Origin: Ambrosia x helenae
Lineage: Eukaryota; Streptophyta; Magnoliopsida; Asterales; Asteraceae
Direction: 5' to 3'
Assembly (NCBI GenBank): GCA_030844895.1
Contig: CM061225.1
Span: 105,662,688 to 105,726,687 of the forward strand
Length of the DNA stretch: 64,000 nucleotides
The position numbers and the translations under genes are program-made. Shown here piece by piece: positions 1 through 11,400 of the stretch. Under the pieces are notes generated by a model that was given only the letters and a program-made list of their open reading frames with translations, had not been told where the DNA came from and did not search any database. Numbering within the stretch: position 1 is the stretch's first letter; each line of letters opens with the position of its first letter.

Positions 1-147
1 GCTCACCCGTGACTTCCCACCTCCTGCATTGTGTTAACCGAGCCTACTTCAGTGGGAGTCGAACCCTTGACCTCACCCGGCGGGAACCCACCTATGATGT
101 TAAACCCTCCCACCTCAACCATGTTGCCATGGCATCATTGAATACTT
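1..147 (-). repeat. tRNA-derived SINE, cut by window edge
   Basis: Read on the minus strand this carries an A-box-like TGGTTGAGGTGGG followed about 50 bases later by a B box GGTTCGACTCC, the internal RNA polymerase III promoter of tRNA-derived SINEs. The layout and box wording match the two complete SINEs at 5087-5310 and 21378-21594, so it is probably a relative of that family. Its A-rich tail and one target duplication lie outside the window. Confidence 0.55.
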
Positions 148-1461
148 GTGGGTTTGATGTCAAATAAATTTATGATAATAAATGGGTAACGTTTACCAAA
201 TTTGAAATGCAAATTACTGTAAATTAAGATGTTATATTAAATAAGAAGCATATAAGATTCTTAAAACTACATACTTTTTTTACTACACATTTCAAAAAAT
301 AACTTAGACAATATCTCACTTAATATTAAATCATATATATTGGGTTTTGATTAGTGAAAATAAATAAAAGAAACACAAAGATGAGGCAGAATTGAACATT
401 GAGTCATCAATTCTTCTGAAGGCTGGTTCAACTTTGGGACAATGGGCTTTTATAAAGTCCATTATTGTCAAAGAATCGAAAGAGTAGCTCATCACTCTCA
501 TTGTTGGTTCATTACCTACACCGGAAACAAGTTTGGCTATGAAACCGTCCACATTCCCCGTTTTGTAAGCGACGACCATGATTAGAATTGAGTATTAAAT
601 CAATAAACATCTGTCTTCGCAACCGACAATCTATTATAAGGTATTATTGAATAGTTGGGTCTCCCAAGTTCTTTATTCATGCCACACAAACCACCAATAA
701 CCGCCATACGTCGCCCCGACTAATGAGCTTCGTCATATCAGCACAACCTTCCCTCTGTGAACCATACCTACTGGCGACTTCTCGAGTCGAAACCATTGAG
801 ACCATTGTTCCTATCTCGTCAGTGCAACACCTCAAGTCGTCATTCCAAATTGATTTAGTATGTGAGTAGTCTTGAAGTGAGTATGGTTGTCTGATGTATG
901 CATTGCGTGTGAGTCTACCACATGTATATGTGTGTGTGTTGCGTTGTGTGTTATGTGTGTGTTGTGGAGTAGTTTATTGAAGAGCAAAAACAAAATCAAA
1001 GAGTAAGATAGGCTAGACGACTAGTTGGTGCTTCAAGTCATAAAAAAAAAATCTTAATGAATTTGGTTGACATGGTCTACAACACAAAATTCCCTTTAAT
1101 AGAATAATTAATTTAATATTTACATCCAACTACCAATATTACATTTTTAGCAGATAGAAGTGACCCACCACACTTTGCGGGCGGGGGACACACCTATTTG
1201 AATAAAATTTGAATGAAAATATGGACGAAATAGTAATAATAAAATTTGAATGAAAGTATTTCTTTTCATTATTATTATTCACTTATTTTTTTCGTATTTA
1301 GAAAACTCTTTGGTGTCATCTATTGATTTACATTTTTTGTTACTTTTACACAAGATATTATTACAAACATAACGCCTTACTCTACTGCAATGTCTACTTC
1401 TATTTCCTATTAAAATTGTACACCATTTAATCATATATTACGCATTATCAGTATTGTTGTA
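148..1461. other. Intergenic DNA without a recognisable gene
   Basis: AT-rich sequence. An 82-codon open frame on the minus strand (331-579) matches no family I recognise and lacks supporting context. A GT-rich simple stretch lies near 920-965. Nothing else is assignable. Confidence 0.5.
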
Positions 1462-1464
1462 TAA

Positions 1465-2404
1465 GACTATCCGTTGTGGCCCGCGAGCAGCCTGCCGCGA
1501 GACACAATGTGATCCAGTGGCTAGCCTGGCCCATAACGGTGGTCAGCGAAAGGTCCGCGAGCTAGCCCAAGCGACGAAGGTCGCGTGAGCTAGCGGGTGC
1601 AAGTCAAGGGTGTTGGCCGTTGGCAGCTAGCTAACGGTCAGAATTTAAGTATGGTAATTAAATTTTCATTGATTTTTATAAAATTTTACTTGTATATATA
1701 GAGGTTTAGGTTATTTTTTTTTAATCATTCACTTAACAAATGGCAAATCCAATCCCTCCCTCAATGAACCGTGTAACACTACCATGGAGTTTAGAGGAAG
1801 AAGTTTGTTTGGTGGATTGTTATATCTGCCAACACGAGATCGGAGGAGAATACGACCGAACCAAAACCTTTTGGAAAGGGGTGGTCACTCGTTTTAGGCG
1901 ACGAAGGGGTGAGAACGTTCGTTCTCAAGATATGATTTATGGAAAATACTGTTCCCTCAAAGCGAAGTGCACCGTTTTTGAGGGGTTCTTCATGGCTGCG
2001 ATGAGAGCCAACTCAGATTTGAAAGATGAAGACTGAGTCGAAATGGCTCGTAATCAATACCGAGACACCCACATGACAACTACCCACAAAACGAGTGTGG
2101 CGACTTATGAGGGATATTTTCTTATGTAGTCTTCTTGTTTTTTATGTTTTAATGTTTTGATGTTTTTAATTTTATGTTTTTATTATGCAATGGAATGTTA
2201 TTTTTATGTTTTTTAATGGAATGGTTTTTTTTTAAAAAAATTATGCTAAATAATATATTTGATAAAAAAAAAACAATCGATAGCCTTTACCCACAACACC
2301 CTGCCGCGAGCGTTAGCCGGGCGCTAACCAGTGCAAGTAGGCGTTGATGTGGTTAAATATTATTCGATAAAGTTATCACTAAGCTCTAGCCACAACGGAT
2401 AGTC
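1465..2404 (+). mobile_element. PIF/Harbinger element carrying only ORF1
   Basis: Terminal inverted repeats GACTATCCGTTGTGGC (1465-1480) and GCCACAACGGATAGTC (2389-2404) match over 16 bases and are flanked on both sides by the 3-bp target duplication TAA (1462-1464, 2405-2407), the hallmark of PIF/Harbinger. CTGCCGCGAG is repeated near both ends. The 940-bp element encloses a Myb/SANT-like ORF with a TATA-like box (about 1692-1699) upstream, but there is no room for, and no trace of, the DDE transposase. It is therefore non-autonomous, though it keeps the DNA-binding partner gene. Confidence 0.88.
1740..2036 (+). CDS. Harbinger ORF1-type Myb/SANT-like protein
   Basis: 98 residues from ATG 1740. 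The pattern W-S-L-E-E-E-V-C-L-V (residues 16-25), then T-F-W-K-G-V and a final Y-C-S-L-K-A-K-C-T-V-F-E-G-F, is the Myb/SANT-like trihelix of plant PIF/Harbinger ORF1 proteins, often labelled 'glutathione S-transferase T3-like' in plant annotations. In active elements ORF1 binds DNA and works with the transposase; this role is known from the family, not shown here. The frame stays open for another 30 codons after the TGA at 2034-2036, to TAG 2127-2129, so the TGA may be a nonsense mutation of a longer protein. The ORF sits centrally in the element. Confidence 0.7.
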   Translation: MANPIPPSMNRVTLPWSLEEEVCLVDCYICQHEIGGEYDRTKTFWKGVVTRFRRRRGENVRSQDMIYGKYCSLKAKCTVFEGFFMAAMRANSDLKDED

Positions 2405-2411
2405 TAATGTA

Positions 2412-2806
2412 CAGGGCCGTCTTCGAAAACTGTAAAAAAAATTTGGGCCTGGGGCCACAACAATTATACCGGGCCCATATATTCTAAACCCAATCATGAA
2501 ATATAAAAACTCACTATAAAAAAATCCAGGCTTACGGCTGGAAGTCTTTAATGTTTGGCGTCGGTTGTGTAAACGGTAAACCCTTTTGTCTTTTGAACCC
2601 TCGTTTTGAGTTGGGTTTTTTTTGATAGGTTTAAAAAATTTAGTGATTTTTCGTCTTATTAGATGGGTAAATGTTAAAAAAATGATCACAATAGTCCACA
2701 ACCCAAAAATATATATATAAAAACTTATAAAAAAAAAACTTCGGGCCCTTAGGATTTTCGGGCCTGAGGCCGTCGCCCACGCCGCCCCTATTAAGGGCCG
2801 GCCATG
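2412..2806. mobile_element. hAT-type MITE, 395 bp
   Basis: Ends CAGGGCCGTC and (reverse complement) CATGGCCGGC form an imperfect hAT-type terminal repeat. The 8-bp direct duplication CTAATGTA flanks it at 2404-2411 and 2807-2814. The interior is GGGCC-rich near the ends and has no coding capacity. The left duplication includes the last base and TAA of the Harbinger element, so the hAT arrived later. Confidence 0.8.
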
Positions 2807-2814
2807 CTAATGTA

Positions 2815-3049
2815 CAACACTAGCAACATGATTAACCAAATGCAACCGTCAAACATAGAGTAGCCTTGCTACAGTGCAACTGCTAGTAATTATTAAGTGA
2901 ATAATTTATGTTTTTTACTTTAAAATGGACGGGTCCAACTATAAAATTTAATAAAGTGGTTGGCTTGCGGAGGTCATCCTTCAATCATAAAGTTTACTAA
3001 ATTAGAAACAGTTACCATCAACCAAAATTAATAATGCGTAATTCGTATT
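2815..3049. other. Short intergenic DNA
   Basis: No feature seen; AT-rich. Confidence 0.4.
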
Positions 3050-5052
3050 TTTTTTTTTTGAAAGGATAACTTCATTAAAAACGGCTAAGCCCTCAGAACC
3101 GAGGACCGCCAAACAAAACAAGATTACAACATATACATGGGAAACCTACTCCAATCCTTCCAAGTTATATCTTTAAACTTGGAACGATTTTTCAACCACA
3201 AGAAAGACCAAGATTTAATACAAGCTATCATGTCGCACACCCTAGGAGTAACGCCTTCAAAGACCGCTTTATTTCTAGCTCTCCAAATCACCCAACTAGA
3301 AGTCATAGCAATTCCATGAGAATATTTTCTTCCATTTTGAGCCGCCAACCTTATTACTCAAGCATATAATATCTTGAACATCAAATAGAAATATCGGGTC
3401 CAGTTTGCACCACTTCTCTATGAAGCTCCAAATTCCGCTCGAGATCAAGCAACCTGTGAATATGTGACAGGAGGTTTCATCCACCGAGTGACAATAATGA
3501 CACATAATATTAGTTACGTTAATGCATCTTCGCTCCAGCGCCTTCCGGGTCGGCAACCTGTCCATCTCTAATCTCCAAAAAAATAGGTTCACTTTAAGAG
3601 GAATCCAACTAGTCCATAACATCTTCTGATTTCTGGAGCTATCCCTATCCTTGCGCAGCACATATTTCACATTTTTGACTGAAAAAATACCGTCCGAAGC
3701 TGCTTCCCAAACCCACTTGTCATCGGACGCCGAAAGACAGCATGTCTGAAGCATTCTCTGCAGGTCGCTGAACTCCGAAACTTCTTCGACTGAACTAATA
3801 CCATTTCGCCACTCGTCTACGAAGAGATACTCGCCGTTTTGAAAGCGAATTCTCTCCGCAATGCAGCAGCGCTTATTCGACTCCAATCTATATAATTTTG
3901 GCCACCTGTGCATGAGTAAAGAATCGCCATACCATTTGTCAGACCAGAAACATGTTTGAAGCCCATTCCCAACCTTTCCAACAATAATATTTTTAACATC
4001 TTTGCCACCAAGCCTCACTTTACTAACACAGGAGACGATCGACTTCCAACATCCAGTGAGCCCACTATTGACCGGGAGGAAGTCCCATTTCCCGTTCCCA
4101 CCATGAATCGCTTCCAAATCCGACGCCACGAACTATTCGGATCCTTTTTGAACCGCCAAGCCCATTTAGTAATCAAAGCATTGTTAACATCTTCAAGTCT
4201 AGCAATACCGAGCCCGCCATCCGCTTTAGATAAAGTGACAACTTCCCACGCCACCCAGTGCATCTTCTTAATGTCATTAGAATCGGCCCACAGAAAATTC
4301 CTCATCAATTGCTCTATTTGATCCAAAACCTGCACGGGAGCTTTATACAAAGACAAATAATATATCGGGAGGTTAGATAACACCGCCTTTATTAATGTAA
4401 GACGACCCCCCATAGATAAGGAATTAGCTTTCCAAGTAGACAACCGATTACGGACCGTCTCCACAACCGCCTGCCAGTGACAAATACGGTTCATGTTAGC
4501 TCCCACCTTAATACCCAAATACTCGAACGGGAAGCTCCAGTTTGCACCCAAGAATATCGGCCATGTCTTCGACTTCATTAGCGGTCACTCCAACCCCAAA
4601 CAGGTGAGACTTATTCAAATTAATTTTAAGACCGGAGCACAAATGAAAAATCCTCAACAAGCGAGCCGTTTTCTCTATATTGTCCCTGGACCACTCCCCA
4701 ATAATTAAAGCATCATCGGCATAAAGAAAGTGAGAAATATCCAAACCGGTTCTAGAGTCGTTAATACCCTTGAATTCACCTTCGTCTTTTGCCTTATTGA
4801 AGATACACGTAAACGCTTCCATAACTATCAAGAAGAGAAACGGGGATAAAGGATCCCCTTGACGAATGCCTTTTGGCATTGGAACTCGAAGGTCGGGGCA
4901 CCATTGACTAGGATCGAGGCTCTAGCCGACTCCAACACCCCTTGAACCCATTTCTTCCACCTAACCGGAAAACCCATTTGATCAAGCATGGAAAGTAAAA
5001 AGCCCCAATTCACGTTATCATAAGCCTTGAATACATTAATTTCAGTCAATTA
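3050..5052 (-). mobile_element. 5'-truncated L1-type LINE
   Basis: A poly-T run at about 3049-3060 is the A-tail of a minus-strand LINE. Upstream (towards higher coordinates) lie the zf-RVT region and the reverse transcriptase, which stops abruptly within the RT domain near 5050, the usual 5' truncation from incomplete reverse transcription. I could not find a convincing target-site duplication. Confidence 0.85.
3124..5049 (-). pseudogene. LINE ORF2 fragment: reverse transcriptase and zf-RVT
   Basis: Broken ORF2 in at least four frame segments. From the N-terminal side: an RT segment with K-A-Y-D-N-V-N-W (4828-5049); R-Q-G-D-P-L-S-P and the catalytic Y-A-D-D box (4508-4879); the Y-L-G thumb-like segment and L-S-M-G-G-R (4015-4578); a connecting and zf-RVT region with C-H-Y-C and a following H-x3-C motif (3296-4129); and a C-terminal W-x-I-W-R-A-R-N segment (3124-3348). 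In a live element it would copy the LINE RNA by target-primed reverse transcription. Frameshifts and the missing endonuclease make this copy dead. Confidence 0.85.
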
Positions 5053-5086
5053 ATAGAATACCAAATATTAAAAAAAATAGCTCAAA

Positions 5087-5310
5087 TGCCAATGATCTCC
5101 AGCCCAGCTGGTTTGAGGTGGGAAGGTTTACCTCCTTAGAGGGTTCCTGCCCGGGTTTGGTCTCAGGTTCGATTCCCACGTTCGACCGAAAAATAACCGT
5201 TGGGTTTGAAAGGAGAAACCCGTGTGGTTCCTATGGGATTCGATCCTGGGCAGTGGTCGCTTTGCAACACGGGATTTACCGCTGAACACTACTCTCAAAA
5301 AAAAAAAAAA
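5087..5310 (+). repeat. Complete tRNA-derived SINE
   Basis: About 224 bp. A-box-like TGGTTTGAGGTGG (5109-5121) and B box GGTTCGATTCC (5166-5176) form an internal pol III promoter; the body ends in an A-run (5297-5310). The target duplication TAGCTCAAA occurs right before (5078-5086) and after the tail (5311-5319). The same sequence occurs inverted at 21378-21594 with a different duplication, which proves two independent retropositions. Confidence 0.88.
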
Positions 5311-5319
5311 TAGCTCAAA

Positions 5320-5952
5320 CAAATCTTGGAGCATCTCAAGATTAATTTTAAAAAATACTAAAAATATTCAGTTGGGGCCCATGTCGGTACTTAAAACCAT
5401 AATTTAAGGGTAGATGAGCCCTAAAACGTTGACTAGCATTTGTTAAATACTTAAATACTCCCAACTCAAAAAGTGTATCATGAACATTTTCTAGTTTGTG
5501 GGTTATGAGTTAAAAGCTGACATGGGTAAAAATTTTATATGGATTCAAACGTATACAAGAATCTAAAATTTTCGTGACACATATAAACTCGAAAAAAAAT
5601 TAAGTATTTATGGGTGATATAAACCAAAACATGAATTGCGTGTTTATGGGTTGATATGAGCATAATATGTGTAATCTGAAGATATTAAGTTTTTTTATTG
5701 CTATCTTAGAATTACGAATTACATAAAGGAGTTGATTAGGATTACCGCTCTTATGGTTTATCAAAAATTTCGGTTTTAGTTCATGAATATTTTGCCCCCT
5801 ACATTCCTTTACTTAAAAAGACTAACCTTTTACTTGCGCATTTTTATGCACGTATCATTAAAAATTCGAGTTGGTCCACATATAATATGTATATTTCAGT
5901 TGGTTTACGTTTTGATGTAAATTTTGTTCCAAACCGAATAGGGTTAAATATA
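5320..5952. other. AT-rich intergenic DNA
   Basis: No gene or clear repeat structure recognised. Confidence 0.4.
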
Positions 5953-6173
5953 CTCCCTTCGTCCCAATTTAAATGTCCTACTTCAAAAAACACACATTTT
6001 AAGAAATCTTTTGTTTGTATGTGGTAAAATGACAATAATATACTCAAAAGTGGTGATTGTGTTTTGTCTTTTATGGGCAAAAATGAAAATTACATTTCTA
6101 TTATTGGAAAGAGACATTTAATTTGGGACAAACAAAAAAGGAAAGTAGAACATTTAAATTGGGACGGAGGGAG
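5953..6173. mobile_element. Stowaway MITE (Tc1/mariner)
   Basis: 221 bp with terminal inverted repeats starting CTCCCTTCGTCCC and ending GGGACGGAGGGAG, extending about 24 bp each, and TA duplicated at both edges (5951-5952, 6174-6175). This is the canonical Stowaway signature. No coding capacity. Confidence 0.93.
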
Positions 6174-6425
6174 TAATACATTTTCATTTTACGATATAAA
6201 TTCGAATCTCAATAAAAGAGATTTTACTTGAAAAAAAAATGCTAAGATTTTACCTAATACCTTCAATAACCTTTCGTAGATTGCAATTTGCAAGTTAATT
6301 TACTTACTTACTTTGGTTTACATGTTTTTGTGATGTTTCAGATTTGGGTTGGTTCAAAATAAACAATGTTTATGAGCTTGTTGATCAATGGTTTTTGGCT
6401 AAAAGAAAACATCTTTTTTATATGA

Positions 6426-6903
6426 GTAAAGGGTCAAATTTGTCCCTGAGGTTTGGTCAATATTGCTAGATCCATTCAAATAAGAATTTTTGACAATGAG
6501 CCACTAATGTTACAAATCTAGTGCTAAATCCGTCCAATTTACAAACTCTGTTAAATAATGTCGTTAAATCGAGGGCAGTTTGGTCATTTCCCATCATTTT
6601 TTAATCCTTAAATTCCACCACCAATCACCACCTCAGCCACCGTCGTATCCACCACTTGCACAACCACCACCTCAGCCATAGTCGTCTCCACCACCTGCAC
6701 AACCACCACATCAGCAACCGTTGTCCCACCACTTGCACAACCACCAACTGCCCTCGAGTTAACGACAATATTTAACAAAGTTTGTAAATTGGACAGATTT
6801 AACACTAGATTTGTAACGTTAGTGGTTCAGTTGTCAAAAATTCTTATTTTGAATGGATCTGGCAATATTAATCAAAACTTAAGGACAAATTTGGCCATTT
6901 TAC
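6426..6903. mobile_element. Long-TIR (MULE-like) non-autonomous element
   Basis: About 145 bp at each end are inverted copies of one another with scattered mismatches (left 6426-6570, right about 6760-6903). Arms of this length suggest a Mutator-like MITE, but I could not define a clean 9-bp target duplication because both flanks are T-rich. The centre holds a minisatellite (next entry). Confidence 0.65.
6618..6748. repeat. 39-bp minisatellite inside the MULE-like element
   Basis: About three tandem copies of a roughly 39-bp CCACCACCTCAGCC-type unit. The 65-codon minus-strand open frame here (V-V-V-V-Q-V-V repeats) is just this repeat translated. Confidence 0.7.
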
Positions 6904-7179
6904 TTTTTTTTATATACATTTATAACTTCTTTTAATGTTCTCCCAGACTCCCAACTGCAAATGGTAACCTACAAATAGAGGGTGTTCGACAATGTGTTCA
7001 TCCCAATCCGGAAAACCATGGAGTACATAAAGAAGACACTTTTCTTTGGGTGTGTAATAGAGCTAATGTCCCCTCCCCGTCGTGGGAAAGTTGGACCGGT
7101 TTTGATATCGCTTGTATGGTGTAAGTGTTTGCCTTTTTGGCGTTTTTGGGGTGTGTTGTATCCTAGCGTCTTGTTAGCT

Positions 7180-7181
<2 letters not shown>

Positions 7182-7229
<48 letters not shown>

Positions 7230-7230
7230 T
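7182..7230. repeat. (TA)n microsatellite, left flank
   Basis: Almost pure TA repeat at the left edge of the element 7231-8022; a matching tract lies at 8023-8066. Confidence 0.9.
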
Positions 7231-7245
7231 AGGGAAATTATAAAC

Positions 7246-7655
7246 TGAAAACCCACTCGAGTTAAGAAAACTATGAAAACCTTGTAAAAACCATCTAAAA
7301 TTTTTTAATTTTTTTTGAAAAAAATACACAAGGTAACATACATGTATTAAAACGTTTTGGGCAAAAAAAAAATAAAAAGCGCCGATAGAATATTTTAAAA
7401 AAAAATAAACAAAGTTTGTGCTGTTACATATGTAACAGCTCTGTTACATATGTAACATCAGTTGTTACATATGTAACAGTGCAAATTTTGTTTATTTTTT
7501 TTAAAAATATCCAATCGGCGCTTTTTTTATTTTTTTGTTCCAAAACGCTTTAATACATGTATGTTACCTTGTGTATTTTTTTCAAAAAAAAATAAAAAAT
7601 TTTAGATGGTTTTTACAAGGGTTTTCATAGTTTTCTTAACTCGAGTGGGTTTTCA
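7246..7655. repeat. About 400-bp imperfect palindrome
   Basis: The left arm starting AAAACCCACTCGAGTTAAG pairs with the right arm ending CTTAACTCGAGTGGGTTTT. The centre (about 7425-7482) holds three TGTTACATATGTAACA palindromes. The transcript would fold into one long hairpin. Confidence 0.85.
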
Positions 7656-7714
7656 TTTTTATGCAAGGAAAAAAAAATTTTTATTTTTTTTGAATTTTTT
7701 TTTCATTTATACAT

Positions 7715-7870
7715 ATGTGTATATGTCAATTATACATATGTGTATATAGCAATTATACATATGTGTATATAGCATTTTTCAGCTATACATATGTGTATAT
7801 TTCAGTTATACATATGTGTATATTGCATTATACATATGTGTATAATGCAATTATACACATGTGTATACTG
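7715..7870. repeat. Tandem ATACATATGTGTATA array
   Basis: About eight near-palindromic copies at 16-26 bp spacing. The plus-strand open frame through them (M-C-I repeats) is an artefact of the repeat. Confidence 0.85.
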
Positions 7871-8021
7871 AAAAAAAAATACAAAAAAAATAAAAAAAAA
7901 TTTTCTTACATATAAAGCAGCGATAAAAAAAAAAAAAAAAAATTATTGCCTTAGAGAAATGTGTGGCCCAGAATGGTTCTCTCAGTTCTCAATTTGGGAA
8001 AGGTTCTCATTTGAACCAAAT

Positions 8022-8063
<42 letters not shown>

Positions 8064-8482
8064 ATAAAGCGTTTGTTGTTAAAAAAAAAAAACCTACAAA
8101 TAGAGGGGATGGCTAACGACGATATTGGTCTTGTTTATTTAGACTAAAAACAAACTCAAAAATGTTTTATTTTCCTACATTTATTAGATTTGTGGTTAAT
8201 TGGAAAAACAAGTTTTTTGCGTACAAGTTTTTCAAACGAGTGGTCATAATGTGTGTCGTTAATCTACCATCATTAACACAGGTTTTTTTTTTTTTTTTTT
8301 GATCGGCAAGTTGTATCATTCCATTTCACCCAAAAACAATATACACAGATGCAATCTAGTAAGACACTAGATGCATACTAAAGACACGCAATCAATCTCC
8401 ACATACTGATCTTATCTAGACAAAAACAAAGACACCCAACATAAACACCTAAGGATGCTACAGACTGTCCAAACAGAAGCTT

Positions 8483-11400
8483 TCAAGACACTGGTACATC
8501 AAACCTTTTCCAAGTCTCCCAAGACCAGCCTGCAGCCTTCATTTTATGGTTGATCCAGCTGAAAGAAACCGCCTGCGTCTCACCGAAAATGCTGTCCATA
8601 TTGACTCTTTTCCCTTGAAAGATTGCAGCGTTTCGGGCCTTCCAAATGCACCACGAGGCAGCCATAATCACAATACGAATCCATTTCCTTTTGTTGCTCG
8701 GAATATCACGGTTCTTGTAAAGATTGAGGAGATCTCGGACAGTAAACACAAAAATTGGAGGAATCTTGCACCACGAACTAATCTTCGACCAGATCCACGA
8801 GGCAATAAAACAGGAGGTTAGCAAGTGATCCGCATCTTCTATGTATTCGCCACATAATTTACACTCCGCTGACCCATTAATAATATGTCTTCTAAGCAGC
8901 CCATTCTTTGTTGGTAATCGGTCTTGTTCGGCTCTCCACATAAAGATAGCCACCTTCTTCGGTACTCCCTTCACCCATTGAAACGGATAGTAAGGAGTTG
9001 CATGATTTTGCAGCAACTTTCTGCACGAAGCTACTGAAAACGCACCATCCGGAGCCCCAACCCATTCCCAATGATCCCTATGAGACGACAAAATGGTACC
9101 AGCAAGCAATGACACGCATTGCTGCAAATCCGTCAATTCCAAGTGAGAACTGGGTGCTCGAATCCAACTCCAATTTTGGAAACGAGCAGCCACCGATATA
9201 GCTTTATGAGTCTCAAGAGCAAATAAAGAGGGGAATCTATCTTTCAGCGGCCAGTCATCCACCCACCGATCTAACCAAAACCTTACGACTCACCATTGCC
9301 GAGTTTCCCTTTAATCATGGCTGGAATATTCAGATTTTGCTCGAGAACAGCATCGCCCACCTTGTAAATTGAGCTCCAGACCCCTGATAAGCCCCTTCGA
9401 ATCGGCAAATAAGTTGACGGGTTGGCTGAATGATGTATTGCAGACACGACTCTACACCAAAGCGATTGTTGTTCCAATTTGGAGCGCCACCACCACTTGA
9501 CCAAAAGGCTTTCATTCATTACTTTTAAGGACCCGAAACCAAGACCGCCTTTGTCAATAGGATTTACCACCCGTTCCCACGCGACCCAATTAACTTTTGC
9601 TTTGTCTTCGTCCCCTCCCCAAAAGAAACGTCGCCTTAATGCTTCAAGTGAGTTTATGACGCCAATCGGTGCCTTAAAGAGCGAAAAGAAATATAGTGGT
9701 AAACTATCCAAGGCCGCGCGAATAAGTACAACTCGACCCCCAAAAGATAGATTTTTCGCCTTCCACTTGGATAAACGTTTCTTAAACACTTCCACCACGG
9801 GTCCCAAAATCTACATTGATTCATATTAGCGCCAACGGGTACCCCCAAATATTTGCAAGGTAGTTTGTCCATTTTACAATGTATAACTTCAGCCACTTCA
9901 TCGATACTCGATTGTTCCACCGCAATTCCGAACAAAGAGGTTTTGTTGTAGTTCATTTTAAGGCCCGACACCAAAGAGAAGCACCTCATAAGACGGACAA
10001 TGTTTCTAATATTTTCCAGCCCCCATTCGCCGACAAACACGATGTCATCCGCGTACATTAGATGTGTAATCTCCGTCCACCATTCGGTAAATGAGTCCCT
10101 TTAACAGAGCCCAAATCACGGGCCCTATGGATGAAGCAAGTAAGGGCCTCCATAGCTAAAACAAACAAAAAAGGGGACAATGGATCACCTTGTCGTACCC
10201 CACGAAAGCATTGGAATTCCCTAGACGGCGACCCATTAACAAGGACCGACGCTCTAGACGATTCCAAAATACCTCTAACCCATAACCGCCACTCGGGGGG
10301 AAACCCATTTGTGATAGAACCGATAGTATGAAATCCCAATTAATAGTATCGTACGCTTTTTCCATATCCACTTTCAGAATAAAAGAGCCAACCCTTGCGA
10401 CCTTTGCCCAAGACACTAATTCGTTTAAAATCAATGGCCCGTCAAGTATGTTACGTGAAGATAGGAAACCGGACTGTTCTTCGGATACAACCAAATCCAT
10501 GACACTCTTAATCCGGTTTGCGAGAACTTTGGAGATAATTTTAGATATGGATCCCATAAGGCTAATGGGTCTGAAGTCGCCAAAAGAGATGGGATCCGGG
10601 CCTTTAGGTATCAAGGCGATGAAAGAGGATGCGCACCCTCGTGAGATCAGCCCGTTTTGGTAGAACGAATCCATCATCAACATAATGTCATCTTTAGAAG
10701 TACCCAAAAATGCTTCATAAAACCAAATGTAAAACCGTCGGGACCCGGAGCCCGATCACAACCGCACTCCCATATGGCTGCCTTAACTTCTTGAAGCGAA
10801 AAGGGGCAACCAATCGATTTGCATGATCCACCGGCACCTGTTTTAAAGACGGACAGAAAAAAGATGGGCGTACCAGATTAGGTTCTTGAAACTTTCGCGC
10901 AAAGAATTTCCAGGCCTCGAACTTAAGCCTTGTTGGATCCGTCACCCATTCACTATTGACTTGTATCCCCCTCAGTCGATTACCACCTATGTTGTTGTTA
11001 ATGATACCGTGAAAAAAGGAGGTATTTTCGTCACCTTCAATCAGCCACTTAACCCGGGAACGTTGCTTGAGGTCTTGTGCCAACTCCGAATTGATGTCAT
11101 CAAGTCTCTTCTTATTCTCGACCCATTCCGAAATCTCTGCGTCAGACAAAGAGCCACCTTCCATGCGTTCATCTAATGTCCCAATACGATTTTCAATTGA
11201 CCGCTTCAAAGCGCCCCGACTATCGCGCTCCGCAGCCAACCACACTTTTATACCATCCTTCACCCTTTTTAACTTGTGTGCAAGCCTAAGATCAGGAGGC
11301 CCATTTGGTACAGTCGCATTATAGGCAGCAACAACAACGTCATCCAGACCCGCCTCCCAAGGGCAGAGTTAAAAAACCGAAAAGGGGAGGCCCCAAAGTT

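Larger units (their letters stand above)
7231..8022. mobile_element. TA-microsatellite-flanked element E1
   Basis: Bounded by (TA)n on both sides. The left end begins AGGGAAATTATAAACTG; the right end, reversed, begins GGATTTGGTTCAAATGAG and is rich in GAGAAC. The left half is a giant imperfect palindrome (about 7246-7655) centred on TTACATATGTAA repeats; the right half holds about eight copies of ATACATATGTGTATA (7715-7870), a T/A-rich run and the conserved right end. No coding capacity. Close relatives: 17625-17842 (right end only) and 30081-30869. I infer a non-autonomous DNA element that lands in TA repeats, comparable to rice Micron elements. Confidence 0.65.
6983..8090 (+). mobile_element. 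LINE 3' tail, split by a TA-flanked element
   Basis: The 17-bp direct repeat AACCTACAAATAGAGGG occurs at 6966-6982 and 8091-8107, the second right after a poly-A run (8081-8090). The left part encodes, with a frameshift, the C-terminal end of an L1 ORF2 (V-F-D-N-V-F-I-P-I then L-W-V-C-N-R-A and W-E-S-W; about 6985-7135), then 3' UTR. The insert 7231-8022, with its TA tracts, interrupts the 3' UTR. So this is a short retroposed LINE tail later invaded by another element. Confidence 0.85.

Noticed and set aside
331..579. 82-codon minus-strand frame as a gene
   Set aside because: No recognisable family, no promoter or splice context; kept only as a note in the region entry.
3027..5060. AATTAATA on both sides of the first LINE as its target duplication
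   Set aside because: The left copy is not adjacent to the A-tail and eight AT-only bases are expected by chance.
5166..5176. GGTTCGATTCC as part of a tRNA gene
   Set aside because: No cloverleaf or acceptor stem can be formed; the A-tail and target duplication show a SINE.
7715..7870. Regularly spaced short repeats resembling a CRISPR array
   Set aside because: Plant nuclear DNA; units are palindromic AT repeats with variable short spacers inside a transposable element, with no cas genes.
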